Assembly (NCBI GenBank): GCA_012932295.1 | Contig: JAAONU010000098.1 | Location: 62,001-126,000 of the forward strand | DNA length: 64,000 nucleotides | Direction of reading: 5' to 3' | Source: Cyclina sinensis | Lineage: Eukaryota; Mollusca; Bivalvia; Venerida; Veneridae | Shown: positions 14,101 through 23,976 of the stretch, piece after piece | How the letters are laid out: each line of letters starts with the position of its first letter | Numbering within the stretch: the stretch's first letter is position 1 | Program-made: the position numbers and the translations under genes | The notes under the pieces: model-generated | Seen by the model: the letters and a program-made list of their open reading frames with translations, nothing else | The model's database searches: none | What the model was told of the DNA's origin: nothing

Positions 14101-14917
14101 ATTATATTTTTGCATTCATTTTTAATTTTCTGATACTATCTGGGAAATCTCCGTCATTCAGAGAGGTGACAATTGCTAACCGTGGTTATGTATATCATCA
14201 AATATTCGGTTCATTGATTTTCAGTAGTTGCATTTATATTTTCAGTGTCTGCGCTTCATATCCTATACTCCTAGGCCGACTTCAGCCAAACTCCACATAA
14301 GTAATCAGTGACAAGCTTAGTTATGTATATTTTCGCAGATTCTGGTTAATTGATTGTGAACAAAGTTATTGACATCTCTGACATACCACAAGCTAAAAGT
14401 GCACGTTTCTGATATTTCAGATCAGATGTTCAACACGGGGAATGTTTTGGGTAAGTTAGGTTTACCAGCTCATAACCGGCAAGTATTCAAGTTTGGATAC
14501 GCAACAAAGAAAACTTTTGGAACTGTACAATTCGATAATGTAGTCGTCAGAGAACACTCCTTTACGTCAAATAGGCAACCATATGGATGTGAAATAACTT
14601 TATTCAAACAATATCACATTGCACCAGTTGATGGAAAATTTTGTGACAGCGGCGATTCTGGAGCTCTGGTATTTATTGAAGATGAGCAGCAAGAATTGAG
14701 GTGCATAGGTATGTTGGTAGGATATCTCAGCGACTATTCTGCTGTTGTTACACCTATAACAGATATTCTAAAAGAACTCGGTGTGAGCAGTCTGATATCT
14801 TTCAAACCCTTAGTCCTACTAGATGTTATTAACAGTCGTTTTAGAGAAATGGAAAGAAACCAAAATAATATGGAAAGACGATTAATAGATGCAATTCAAA
14901 ACCGAATTACCCAGTAG
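284..14917 (+). CDS. RRM plus trypsin-like (PA clan) peptidase gene, 3' part, six exons; 5' end outside window
   Basis: Six exons joined at GT-AG borders keep one reading frame and give 687 residues up to a TAG. Phases agree at every junction (split codons D62, D118, V186, D523; phase 0 after residue 170). Order: a Ser/Tyr-rich lead (1-61); an RRM of PARP14/NMI type (about 66-135, with VRVRQLPKNATEETLELFF and DVAIVTF); a linker; a middle region with PETLEGIPVDVREG; then a chymotrypsin fold with His433 in ITCAH, Asp498 in GVDLAMF and Ser602 in CDSGDSGA. The C-terminus (about 650-687) is a charged amphipathic helix, probably a coiled coil. The spacing His-65-Asp-104-Ser suits an active serine peptidase. 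There is no signal peptide in the visible part, so a cytosolic or nuclear role is likely. RRM domains of this type occur in interferon-type antiviral proteins, and FAM111 also joins a trypsin fold to other domains; an immune role here is inference only. The missing 5' exons may carry further domains. Confidence 0.85.
766..1085. repeat. Two-copy direct repeat in intron
   Basis: A ~110-bp block beginning TTTAGTTTCTCTCAAACG occurs at about 766-875 and again at 976-1085 with scattered differences (both contain ACATTAGTTAGTATCCTTCA). Nothing coding is seen in the rest of 470-3390. Confidence 0.6.
3395..4925. repeat. Diverged minisatellite built on CTGGCTGCCAGTTGCCA
   Basis: About 1.5 kb of degenerate repeats mixing 'GAATTGGCATCTGGCTGCCAG' variants, 'TTGCGAATTTTGACGAA' and 'CACTTAATATCA'. 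The TGGC/TGCCA words make each unit partly self-complementary. Open frames on both strands inside it are low-complexity by-products. It sits in the intron before the RRM exons. Confidence 0.8.
5238..5405 (+). CDS. RRM-peptidase gene, exon b (N-terminal two thirds of RRM)
   Basis: Bounded by ATTTTAG and G|GTAATG. It encodes SGRKVRVRQLPKNATEETLE and on to VDLDREQDVAIVTFKTSS. The beta1 strand (RNP2 position), helix 1 (TEETLELFFES), and beta2-beta3 with the acidic VxxDxE motif match the RRM seen in PARP10/PARP14 and NMI-like proteins. The RNP1 aromatics of classical RRMs are absent (AIVTF in place of GFGFV), which is usual for this subgroup and weakens a simple RNA-binding prediction. Confidence 0.82.
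6020..6177 (+). CDS. RRM-peptidase gene, exon c (end of RRM)
   Basis: Acceptor ATATTTTAG, donor GAG|GTACTA, phase 1 in and phase 0 out. It encodes 52 residues, AKFVLQKHKKSPCKLSNQEI and onward. This supplies helix 2 and beta4 of the RRM (AKFVLQKHKK...QEIAIE) followed by a polar linker. The intron splits the RRM between beta3 and helix 2. Confidence 0.78.
6835..6880 (+). CDS. RRM-peptidase gene, micro-exon d
   Basis: A 46-bp exon, TTCATTCCCATCAG acceptor and G|GTACGG donor, encoding NQVHRILEERSGNES. It was chosen because it is the one stretch here that links phase 0 of the exon before to phase 1 of the exon after without a stop. It is short, so this is the least certain exon of the model; if it is skipped, the neighbouring phases do not match. 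Confidence 0.55.
7030..8010. repeat. Diverged ~150-bp tandem repeat in intron
   Basis: Copies share 'GTTTC.A.GCATTTGAAGGAAAACGCTTG.ACAGAT', '..TATTTTGCATGTATAT' and 'GAGTTATGGCC'. Anchor positions 7071 and 7221, and 7701 and 7851, give a spacing near 150 bp, with irregular copies between. It is typical of old bivalve intergenic and intronic repeats. Confidence 0.6.
8860..9215. repeat. 3' fragment of an AGCTCACC/GGTGAGC repeat family
   Basis: Ends with 'AATCAGGTGAGCGTTCCAAGG...CTTCTTGTTG', the same end type as the element at 27,801-29,560. No coding content. The stretch 8011-8859 before it shows nothing recognisable. Confidence 0.4.
9430..10880 (-). repeat. Tandem array of tRNA-derived SINE-like dimers
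   Basis: Five units, alternating about 351 and 269 bp (anchor GTTATATACA at 9571, 9922, 10191, 10542, 10810), so the higher-order period is about 620 bp. On the minus strand the units contain a tRNA-like head at about 9469-9540, with an A-box-like CAGCTCAGTGG, a CAT at the anticodon position and a B-box GGTTCGATTCC; later copies have a mutated B box (GGTACGATTCC) or only partial heads. The body includes TCATCATTTATGACGACGTGA, itself partly palindromic. Confidence 0.7.
11066..11137. repeat. (CA)n microsatellite
   Basis: A GCGCGCGC run leading into CACACA with two CGCTCACA interruptions, about 70 bp. It lies in the intron before the large peptidase exon. Confidence 0.95.
11138..12301. other. 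Intron, no feature seen
   Basis: AT-rich intron sequence. No exon with matching phase, RNA gene or mobile element is recognisable. The next intron, 13313-14420, likewise holds only a short CTGT/CTCT run near 13830. Confidence 0.6.
12302..13312 (+). CDS. RRM-peptidase gene, large exon e (linker and first half of peptidase domain with His and Asp)
   Basis: Preceded by ACATTTTGGTTTAG and ended by ACT G|GTAAGT. It encodes 336 residues. The first ~200 form an alpha/beta region with no family I can name, ending in PETLEGIPVDVREG, a motif I associate with invertebrate proteins that carry this peptidase domain. Then SLTLGGFIEHMEYGLCGITCAHGF holds the catalytic His (codon 13042-13044), and GVDLAMFTIENRS holds the Asp (codon 13237-13239). 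An open frame runs upstream into the intron to 12229, but the acceptor and phase place the real start at 12302. Confidence 0.88.
14421..14917 (+). CDS. RRM-peptidase gene, last exon f (catalytic Ser, C-terminal coiled coil, stop)
   Basis: Acceptor GATATTTCAG; the split codon with exon e gives Asp. It encodes 164 residues to TAG at 14915-14917. CDSGDSGALVF holds the nucleophile Ser (codon 14657-14659) with the oxyanion-hole glycines before it, followed by the strand CIGMLVGYL and AVVTPITDIL, which close the second beta barrel. The tail LLDVINSRFREMERNQNNME is helical with heptad-like spacing and probably oligomerises the protein. The upstream in-frame ATG at 14369 lies in the intron and is not a start. 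Confidence 0.88.
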
Positions 14918-15102
14918 AGAGTTAATATAAAACACAGATTACAAATACAAAATCCTTTACTCCAGACGTAGTATTTCAAATGTTATAATGATTTCAGACA
15001 TAGTAAATCAGGTATCAAAGGCCCAGTACGAGTAGTTTATTTCCTTTCAGACTATAAAAAAGCGGTGCCGAAATGTTCCCAAAATGTTAAGAACAGTATA
15101 GA

Positions 15103-15108
15103 AATAAA
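15103..15108 (+). promoter_or_regulatory. Poly(A) signal of the RRM-peptidase gene
   Basis: AATAAA 186 bases after the stop codon, the first canonical hexamer in the 3' UTR on this strand. Confidence 0.55.
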
Positions 15109-15559
15109 ATTAGTGTAAGTAAATTTTAGTAGTACATGACTCCTACTTTTAAAAATAGTTTTTAATAGCTTTCACCAGCAAAATGGGATAGAGGTTAATT
15201 TATACAATGTTTGTTTTTCCAATGAAGTGTGACTACGATCTGTATAATAGTGTTTAATTGTCATGCGTTCAGTTTTTTACTATAAATTATACCAACGGCA
15301 CTGTCACGGGTAATGAACTAAAGTAAGTTTTATGAATTATTTGAATGACGGTCATCGGCCCTGCTGTTTAGAGCAGTGACATTCATTAGATGGATATATA
15401 GGCCGACCAAGGCTGTCTTGTAAAATACTTTTTTGACTAGATGAGATGATAAACAGTGTAACGTAAAAAGGTAAAATACAACTAGAAGAGAAGTTTGAAA
15501 CAAGACTGTTCTTGTAAGTAAAATATTGGTAGACGACAAATATATTTTTCATCGTCATT

Positions 15560-18500
15560 ATACCCCCACAAACAAAGTTTGAAGGGGTATATAGGAGTGA
15601 GCTTGTCGGTCGGTCGGTCGGTCTGTCGGTCCATCATGGTTTCCGGACGATAACTCATGAAAGGCTTGACAGATTTAAATAATTTTTGGTACACAGGTGT
15701 AACATCATAAGACACAGGTCAAGTTCGATATTGGGGCTGGTGGGGCCAAGGTCAAGGTCACTGTGACTAAAACTAAAAAAACGGTTTCCGGACGATAACT
15801 GATGGTAGGCTTGACCGATTAAAATAATTTGTGGTACACAGGTGTAACATCATAAGATACAGGTCAAGTTCGATATTGACGCTGGTGGGGCCAAGGTCAA
15901 GGTCACGGTTACTAAAAATAGGAAAATGGTTTCCGGACAATAACTCATGAAAGGCTAGACAGATTAAAAAAAATTGGTACACAGTTGTAACATCACAAGA
16001 TACAGGTCAAGTTCGATATATGGGCTTGTGGGGCCAAGGTCAATGTCACTGTTACTAAAAATAGAATAACGGTTTTTTGGATGATTACTTATGAAAGGCT
16101 AGACAGATTAAAGAAATTTTTGGTACACAGGTGTAACATCATAAGATACAGGTCATGTTCGATATTGGGGCTGGTGGGGCCAAGGTCAAGGTCACTTTAC
16201 TCAAAATAGAGACACAGTTTTTGGATGATAACGCATGAAAGGCTTGACAAATTTGAAAATATTTTGGTACACATGTGTAACATCATAAGATACAGGTCAC
16301 GTTTGATATTTGGGCTGGTGGGGCCAGGGTAAAGATCACTATTACTAAAAAAAGAAAAACGGTTTCCTGATAGTAACTTATGAATGACTTGACAGATCTT
16401 AACAATTTTTGGAACACAGGTTTAACATCAATATTGGGACTTGTGTGGTCAAGGTCAAGGTCACTTTTACTAAAAAATAGAAAAACGGTTTTTGGATGAT
16501 TACTCATGAAAGGCTAGACAGTTAAAAAAAATTTTGGTACACAGGTGTAACATCATAAGATACAGGTCACGTTCGATATTGGGGCTGGTAAGGTCAAGGT
16601 CACTGTTACTAAAAATAGAAAAAACGGACAATAACCCATGAATTGCGTGACAGATTTAAATAATTTTTGGTACACAGGTGTAACATCGATATTGGGGCTG
16701 GTGGGGCCAAGGTCAAGGTCACTGTTACTTAAAATAGAAAAAAAGTTTTTTGGATGATTACGCATGAAAGGTTAGACAAATTAAAAAATTTTTGGTACAT
16801 ATGTGTAACATCATAAGATACAGGTCACGTTTAATATTGGGGCTGGTGGAGCCAAGGTCAAGGTCACTGTTACTAAAAATAGAAAAACGGTTTCCGGACA
16901 ATAACTCATGAATGGCTTGACAGATTTAAACAATTTTCGGTACACTTGTGTAACATCAATATAAGGGCTGGTGGGGCTAAGGTCAAGGTCACTGTTATTA
17001 AAAATAGAAAAACAGTTTTTGGATGATTACGCATGAAAGGCTAGACAAATTAAAAAAAATTTGGTACACATGTGTAACATCAAAAAACAATAACTTATGA
17101 ATGGCTTGACAGATTTTAACAATTTTTGAAACACAGGTGAGACATCAATTTTGGGATTGTGTGGTCAAGGTCAAGGTCACAGTTACTAAAAGTAGAAAAA
17201 CGGTTTTTGAATGATTACGCATGAAAGAATAGACAGATTAAAAAAAAATTTGGTACACAGGTGTAACATCATAAGATACAGGTCACGTTCGATATTGGGG
17301 CTGGTAAGGTCAAGGTCACTGTTACTAAAAATAGAAAAATCGACAATAACTCATGAATGGTGTGACAGATTTAAATAATTTTTGGTACACAGGTGTAACA
17401 TCGATATTGGGGTTGGTGGGGCCAAGGTCAAGGTCACTGTTACTTAAAATAGAAAAAAACGGTTTTTGATGATTACGCATGAAAGGCTTGACAAATTTAA
17501 CATTTTTTGGTACATATGTATAACATCAAAAGATAGAGGTCACGTTTGATATTGGGGCTGGTGGGACCAAGGTCAAGGTCACTGTTACTAAACATAGAAA
17601 AACCGTCTCCGGACAATAACTCATGAATGGCTTAACAGATTTAAACAATTTTCGGAACACAGGTGTAACATCGATATTGGGGCTTGTGTGGCCAAGGTCA
17701 AGGTTACTGTTACTAAAAATAGAAAAACGGTTTTTGATGATTACGCATGAAAGGGTAGACAAATTTTTAAAAAGTTGGTACACAGATGTAACATCATAAG
17801 ATACAGGTCACGTTCGATATTGGGGCTGGTAGGGCCAAGGCCAAGGTCACTGTTACTTAAAATAAAAAAACGGTTTCCGGACAATAACTCATGAATGGCT
17901 TGACAGATTTAAACATTTTTGATACACAGGTGTAACATCATAAGATACAGGTCAGCTTAGATATTGGGGCTGGTGGGGCCAAGGTCAAGGTCACTGTTAC
18001 TTTAAATAATAAAACGGTTGAAAAATTGTTTCCGGATAATAAGTCATGAAATCTTGACACGTTTAAACAATTACCGGTACACAGGTGTAATATCACAGGA
18101 TACAGGTCAAGTTTGATTTTGGTTCTTGTGGGGCAAAGGTCAAGGTCACTTTAAATGATTTCTGCTCAATACCTTGAGTTAAGAATGAGATATTATGATG
18201 ATGAAATTTGCTGTAAAGGTAGCTTCTATGAAGAAGACGCTTTGGATTGAAAATTTTGCCAGTTTAGTAAAATGTCACTGTTCGCTTAAACTTAACATAG
18301 AAAAACTGGTTTACGAATAATAACTCATGAAAGGTTTGACAGATTTAAACCATTTTTGGTACACTGGTGTAACATCATAAAATACAGGTGAAGTTCGACT
18401 TTGGGGCTGCTGAGGTCAATGTCAAGGTCACTGTAACTAAAAAAGCGGTTTCTGCTCAATAACTTGAGTTACGAATGAGATATTATGATGAAACTTTCTT

Positions 18501-18911
18501 TAAAGATAGTTTCTATAAAGACAACGCTTGGGATTGAAAATTGGGCCAGTTGGATCAAGGTCACTGTTCACTTTAACTAAGAATAGAAAAACAGTTTCTG
18601 GATGATACCTCATGAGTTACAGAAACAGTCAGGGATTTATTCCCAGATGGATAAGGATGCATTCAAGCCCAAATATGTACTTGTAAAATTTGATGATGAT
18701 CGTGTTTGAAGTAAAGCTCGTAAATGCTCTACATGTCGTTTTCCAGAAGAAATCAGGAAATATACAGTTCAATGGTCTACTGGTAATTGTTTTCTCTATA
18801 TACAATATTATTAAATATAAAATATATACATATTTCCATGTTTCTTATGTCACTTTATACCATTGATTCTAAGCTTTCCAGTTCCAGTATCAAGCACCCA
18901 TGTGGGGGTAT
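15560..18911. mobile_element. Repeat element with TIR-like ends carrying a ~145-bp AGGTCA array
   Basis: The left end ATACCCCCACA (15560-15570) and right end TGTGGGGGTAT (18901-18911) are exact inverted repeats. After a CGGT microsatellite, about 20 units follow (anchor TTCCGGAC at 15641, 15785, 15931). Each carries AAGGTCAAGGTCAC, TGGTACACAGGTGTAACATC and CGATATTGGGGCTGG; some units lack the ATAAGATACAGGTCACGTT block and are ~100 bp. The last units (18150-18620) belong to a related variant with TCTGCTCAATA. No transposase is seen, so the element is non-autonomous. Open frames inside it are repeat translations. Confidence 0.65.
18647..18782 (+). pseudogene. Exon-like fragment within the repeat element
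   Basis: Starts ATGGATAAGGATGC and encodes MDKDAFKPKYVLVKFDDDRV, then a TGA, then in the same frame SKARKCSTCRFPEEIRKYTV up to a G|GTAATT donor. The composition is protein-like and unlike the array around it. I do not recognise the family. Because it is broken and lies inside a repeat element, it is best read as a captured or decayed exon. Confidence 0.3.
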
Positions 18912-19880
18912 TAATCACCTTTAGTGATAGTTCTAGTTGTGTTTTGCATAAAAAATAAACACTTTTGGTAGCCATTCACTGCACAGTATATTTAACAAAA
19001 TATAAATCAGATCTCAAAGATCTAATCGGCGGTCTCTCTACCAAAATCTGCTTTATTGGCGGCCTATTTACATCGGCAACGGCATTAGTAATGCTCTGCT
19101 GTAAACACAATTTGCAATTATACACAGTCATAAAAAGTCGGAGAGACATAAGTTCAAAAAGCCAAGTTGCTTAAAATTAAGAAATATACGGAACATAAGA
19201 ATATCTTTCCTATGTAAACACGTGTCTACTTTTCATGTATCAGTCGCTGCGCTCGGAAACTCGGACACATTGATAAGTGGTGTACTGACACGGAACACAA
19301 CCTCGGCACTTTCTACAGATTGAAACATTGCTTTCATAAAGTACGTAACAATAGCATTAAACATTTTCAAGTTTTCTATAAATACAATCTGTGTCATGCA
19401 GGAAGCACAACATAATATATACATATATATAAAGTCAGAATAGGGGAAATGTGTATAAAACGATGAAACATCTATGTATGAACTAATTATTCTAACTTTT
19501 TTTAGCTCTGACCTGAAAATTACATTTTGTCAATACAAAAGTTTTAAAGGGAAAGGCAATGGCTCGAATCAAAGCTGTATTTATGACTGGGGTATTTTTT
19601 ATCGATACTTTAAAAGTAACTTAGTTTTGATATGTTATTCACAATTGCACAAAAAATTCAATCTGTGTAAACGTTTTCCTTTTAGCCATCTTTGCGTCAG
19701 TCGCTTCAAGACATGGCGATATAAGTTTGTGCATTTAACAATTATCCAAAAACAAGCATAAAACCTTACTGCTTTGTTTAAAAAGAGTTGGTCTTTGCTT
19801 TAAAACCTGATGTTCACAGAGGCCTTCAGTGTACCATGAAAACCGGGAGTAGAATACAGTATGTTTTTTTATAAATACAG

Positions 19881-20065
19881 GACAATTTATCAATAATGTC
19901 TTGAAGAATATTGAAAATGAAAAAGTTCGATGTGATTGTTACATATGTCATCATCACGACTCAGCGTGTAGAAAGTGTCAAAATTGTGTTCCATGCCAGT
20001 ACATCACAAAAGGACATACCAAAATCGTTCCTTCGTTTATGGTCCGAGGAAGGATAGCTTTCTAA
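19881..20065 (+). CDS. Cys-rich terminal exon candidate, array copy 1 (open)
   Basis: After the acceptor TTATAAATACAG, a phase-1 frame runs 60 codons to TAA. Residues 17-38 contain C-x-C-x2-C-HHH-x3-C-x2-C-x2-C-x2-C (CDCYICHHHDSACRKCQNCV), then KGHTKIVPSFMVRGRIAF. Seven regularly spaced Cys plus three His suggest a metal-binding module; I do not recognise the family. It differs from copies 2-4 in having one A fewer in a homopolymer and TGT where they have TAT, so this is the only copy in which the frame is open throughout. No upstream partner exon with certain phase was found, so expression is unproven. Confidence 0.4.
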
Positions 20066-20830
20066 AGATCTTAATGATCGTTTTTGGAAACTATTGTCCG
20101 GTATGTTCGGGATTTTATATTATACTTGTGTGTTGTTTCCTTCTTTACATGTTTGCGTCATTTGTAGTCCTTGAATCATGAATGAAGCTTTCCATGCGTG
20201 TATTAAGGATTTGTTAACGCCAAAAGAGGTTAGTTTTGGATAGTTATTATTAGGTTTTAATGCCTTTTGTTGTTGTTGTTTTGAAATTAGAATAGAAAGT
20301 AAACGTTTTTGTTGTTTGTTTTCTTTTTCTGTGTGTAAATATCATGCGTTGGCTTTTAAGTATTGAATCCTTTTGTCTGCATTTCGATGCGCATTGACGG
20401 ATGATTGAAAAGTAGGCACGTGTATACATAGCAAGTCTATTCTAATGTTCCGTGCATTTTATAATTTTAAGAAACTCAGCTATATTGATTAATTTCTTTC
20501 CGATTTTTTTTTCTGACTGTTCATAATTGCAAATTGTGTATACAGCAGCGAGTAACCGGCGCTGAAGGAAGGCGCCAATTAAGCAGATTCCGTAGTGTCC
20601 GCTGATATGGTTACCCCCCCGATAATATACTAATACAAAGTTTTGGTTGCCACGTATATGATTTGTTGTTTTGATTTACTTGTTGTGGTGGTGATTTGAA
20701 TTTGCCCTGTGTGTTTGTATTTCCAAAGTATTATTATGTGATGCTTGAAAATGATACATACTGATTTAATGAATGTTTTTTGAGCGTATCATTAATTAGC
20801 ATCACTCTTTCTGGAGCGATAAATCTACTG

Positions 20831-20900
20831 CCGGAAGTGCGTAACTGACGCCACATCCTTAGGCTCGCCAGTTTCGCGAGATTAAAAATTGCAATAATGG
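20831..20900 (+). promoter_or_regulatory. Promoter-like block, array copy 1
   Basis: CCGGAAGTG (20831-20839, ETS/GABP-type site), then TTTCGCGAGATT (20872-20883, containing the CGCGAGA core of the TCTCGCGAGA element), then ATGGCTGCG at 20897. This order is typical of TATA-less housekeeping promoters in animals. The frame after the ATG soon ends in poly-Phe, so the ATG may not be a real start. The same block recurs with ATG at 22471 and 24043; copy 4 is cut before it. Confidence 0.4.
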
Positions 20901-21454
20901 CTGCGCCCTGTTTTTTTTTTTTTCATTTCTCTTTTTTTAATTATAATGCATAAACTCGCATTTCTCTTTTTTACGCTTGATCTCGACAAAAATTTGTCAA
21001 AATGCTACTATTTTAGGGATGTTTAATGAACGGAAACTGCTTACATACTTTCCATTCATATCCCTTTGAATAATATGTTCGGTATTGCACCATGGCTCGA
21101 ATCAAAGCTGTATTTATGACTGGGGTATTTTTTATCGATACGATAAAAGTTACTTAGTTTTGATATGTTCTTCACAATTGCACAAAAAATTCAATATGTG
21201 TAAACGTTTTCCTTTTAGCCATCTGTGCGTCAGTCGCTTCAAGACATAGCGATATAGGTTTGTGCATTTAACAATTATCCAAAAACAAGACTTCCTTATC
21301 AAATACATCGAATTTTTAAAGCAAACGCTAGCATAGAACCTTACTGCTTTGTTTAAAAAGAGTTGGTCTTTGCTGTAAAAACTGATGTTCACAGAGGCCT
21401 TCAGTGTACCATGAAAACCGGGAGTAGAATACAATATGTTTTTTATAAATACAG

Positions 21455-21640
21455 GCCAATTTATCAATAATGTCTTGAAGAATATTGAAAATGAAAAAAG
21501 TTCGATGTGATTGTTACATATGTCATCATCACGACTCAGCGTATAGAAAGTGTCAAAATTGTGTTCCATGCCAGTACATCACAAAAGGACATACCAAAAT
21601 CGTTCCTTCGTTTATGGTCCGAGGAAGGATAGCTTTCTAA
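21455..21640 (+). pseudogene. Cys-rich exon, array copy 2 (frameshifted)
   Basis: Same acceptor and frame start as copy 1, but GAAAAAAG in place of GAAAAAG shifts the frame to a TGA at 21508-21510, before the first Cys. In the shifted frame the Cys block continues, with the fourth Cys changed to Tyr (CATCATCACGACTCAGCGTAT). Confidence 0.45.
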
Positions 21641-22404
21641 AGATCTTAATGATCGTTTTAAGAAACTATTGTTCGGTATGTTCGGGATTTTATATTATAC
21701 TTGTGTGTTGTTTCCTTCTTTACATGTTTGCGTCATTTGTAGTCCTTGAATCATGAATGAAGCTTTCCATGCGTGTATTAAGGATTTGTTAACGCCAAAA
21801 GAGGTTAGTTTTGGATAGTTATTATTAGGTTTTAATGCCTTTTGTTGTTGTTGTTTTGAAATTAGAATAGAAAGTAAACGTTTTTGTTGTTTGTTTTCTT
21901 TTTCTGTGTGTAAATATCATGCGTTGGCTTTTAAGTATTGAATCCTTTTGTCTGCATTTCGATGCGCATTGACGGATGATTGAAAAGTAGGCACGTGTAT
22001 ACATAGCAAGTCTATTCTAATGTTCCGTGCATTTTTTAATTTTAAGAAACTCAGCTATTTTGATTAATTTCTTTCCGATTTTTTTTCTGACTGTTCATAA
22101 TTGCAAATTGTGTATACAGCAGCGAGTAACCGGCGCTGAAGGGAGGCGCCAATTAAGCAGATTCCGTAGTGTCCGCTGATATGGTTACCCCCCGATAATA
22201 TACTAATACAAAGTTTTGGTTGCCACGTATATGATTTGTTGTTTTGATTTATTTGTTGTGGTGGTGATTTGAATTTGCCCTGTGTGTTTGTATTTCCAAA
22301 GTATTATTATGTGATGCTTGAAAATGATACATACTGATTTAATGAATGTTTTTTTGAGCGTATCATTAATTAGCATCACTCTTTCTGGAGCGATAAATCT
22401 ACTG

Positions 22405-22474
22405 CCGGAAGTGCGTAACTGACGCCACATCCTTAGGCTCGCCAGTTTCGCGAGATTAAAAATTGCAATAATGG
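22405..22474 (+). promoter_or_regulatory. Promoter-like block, array copy 2
   Basis: ETS-type CCGGAAGTG at 22405 and TTTCGCGAG before ATGGCTGCG at 22471, unchanged from copy 1. Confidence 0.38.
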
Positions 22475-23026
22475 CTGCGCCCTGTTTTTTTTTTCATTCC
22501 TCTTTTTTTAATTATAATGCATAAACTCGCATTTCTCTTTTTTACGCTTGATCTCGACAAATTTTTTGTCAAAATGCTACTATTTTAGGGATGTTTAATG
22601 AACGGAAACTGCTTACATACTTTCCATTCATATCCCTTTGAATAATATGTTCGGTATTGCACCATGGCTCGAATCAAAGCTGTATTTATGACTGGGGTAT
22701 TTTTTATCGATACGATAAAAGTTACTTAGTTTTGATATGTTCTTCACAATTGCACAAAAAATTCAATATGTGTAAACGTTTTCCTTTTAGCCATCTGTGC
22801 GTCAGTCGCTTCAAGACATGGCGATATAAGTTTGTGCATTTAACAATTATCCAAAAAAAAGACTTCCTTATCAAATACATCGAATTTTTAAAGCAAACGC
22901 TAGCATAGAACCTTACTGCTTTGTTTAAAAAGAGTTGGTCTTTGCTGTAAAAACTGATGTTCACAGAGGCCTTCAGTGTACCATGAATACTGGGAGTAGA
23001 ATACAATATGTTTTTTATAAATACAG

Positions 23027-23212
23027 GCCAATTTATCAATAATGTCTTGAAGAATATTGAAAATGAAAAAAGTTCGATGTGATTGTTACATACGTCATCA
23101 TCACGACTCAGCGTATAGAAAGTGTCAAAATTGTGTTCCATGCCAGTACATCACAAAAGGACATACCAAAATCGTTCCTTCGTTTATGGTCCGAGGAAAG
23201 ATAGCTTTCTAA
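23027..23212 (+). pseudogene. Cys-rich exon, array copy 3 (frameshifted)
   Basis: Exactly 1,572 bp after copy 2, with the same extra A and the same Cys-to-Tyr change, so both changes arose before the copies amplified. Confidence 0.45.
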
Positions 23213-23976
23213 AGATCTTAATGATCGTTTTAAGAAACTATTGTCCGGTATGTTCGGGATTTTATATAATACTTGTGTGTTGTTTCCTTCTTTACATGTT
23301 TGCGTCATTTGTAGTCCTTGAATCATGAATGAAGCTTTCCATGCGTGTAATAAGGATTTGTTAACGCCAAAAGAGGTTAGTTTTGGATAGTTATTATTAG
23401 GTTTTAATGCCTTTTGTTGTTGTTGTTTTGAAATTAGAATAGAAAGTAAAAGTTTTTGTTGTTTGTTTTCTTTTTCTGTGTGTAAATATCATGCGTTGGC
23501 TTTTAAGTATTGAATCCTTTTGTCTGCATTTCAATGCGCATTGACGGATGATTGAAAAGTAGGCACGTGTATACATAGCAAGTCTATTCTAATGTTCCGT
23601 GCATTTTTTAATTTTAAGAAACTCAGCTATTTTGATTAATTTCTTTCCGATTTTTTTTCTGACTGTTAATAATTGCAAATTGTGTATACAGCAGCGAGTA
23701 ACCGGCGTTGAAGGGAGGCGCCAATTAAGCAGATTCCGTAGTGTCCGCTGATATGGTTACCCCCCGATAATATACTAATACAAAGTTTTGGTTGCCACGT
23801 ATATGATTTGTTGTTTTGATTTACTTGTTGTGGTGGTGATTTGAATTTGCCCTGTGTGTTTGTATTTCCAAAGTATTATTATGTGATGCTTGAAAATGAT
23901 ACATACTGATTTAATGAATGTTTTTTTGAGCGTATCATTAATTAGCATCACTCTTTCTGGAGCGATAAATCTACTG

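Noticed and set aside
15482..17783. Repeated minus-strand frames with SNSDLDLGPTSPNIDVTPV-type text
   Set aside because: They are translations of the ~145-bp AGGTCA array with stops in every unit.
21150..21569. 139-residue minus-strand frame repeated in three array copies (also 22722-23141 and 24294-24713)
   Set aside because: Its conservation follows from the recent tandem duplication. It is antisense to the Cys-rich exon, broken in the diverged copy 1, and its composition is unlike any family.
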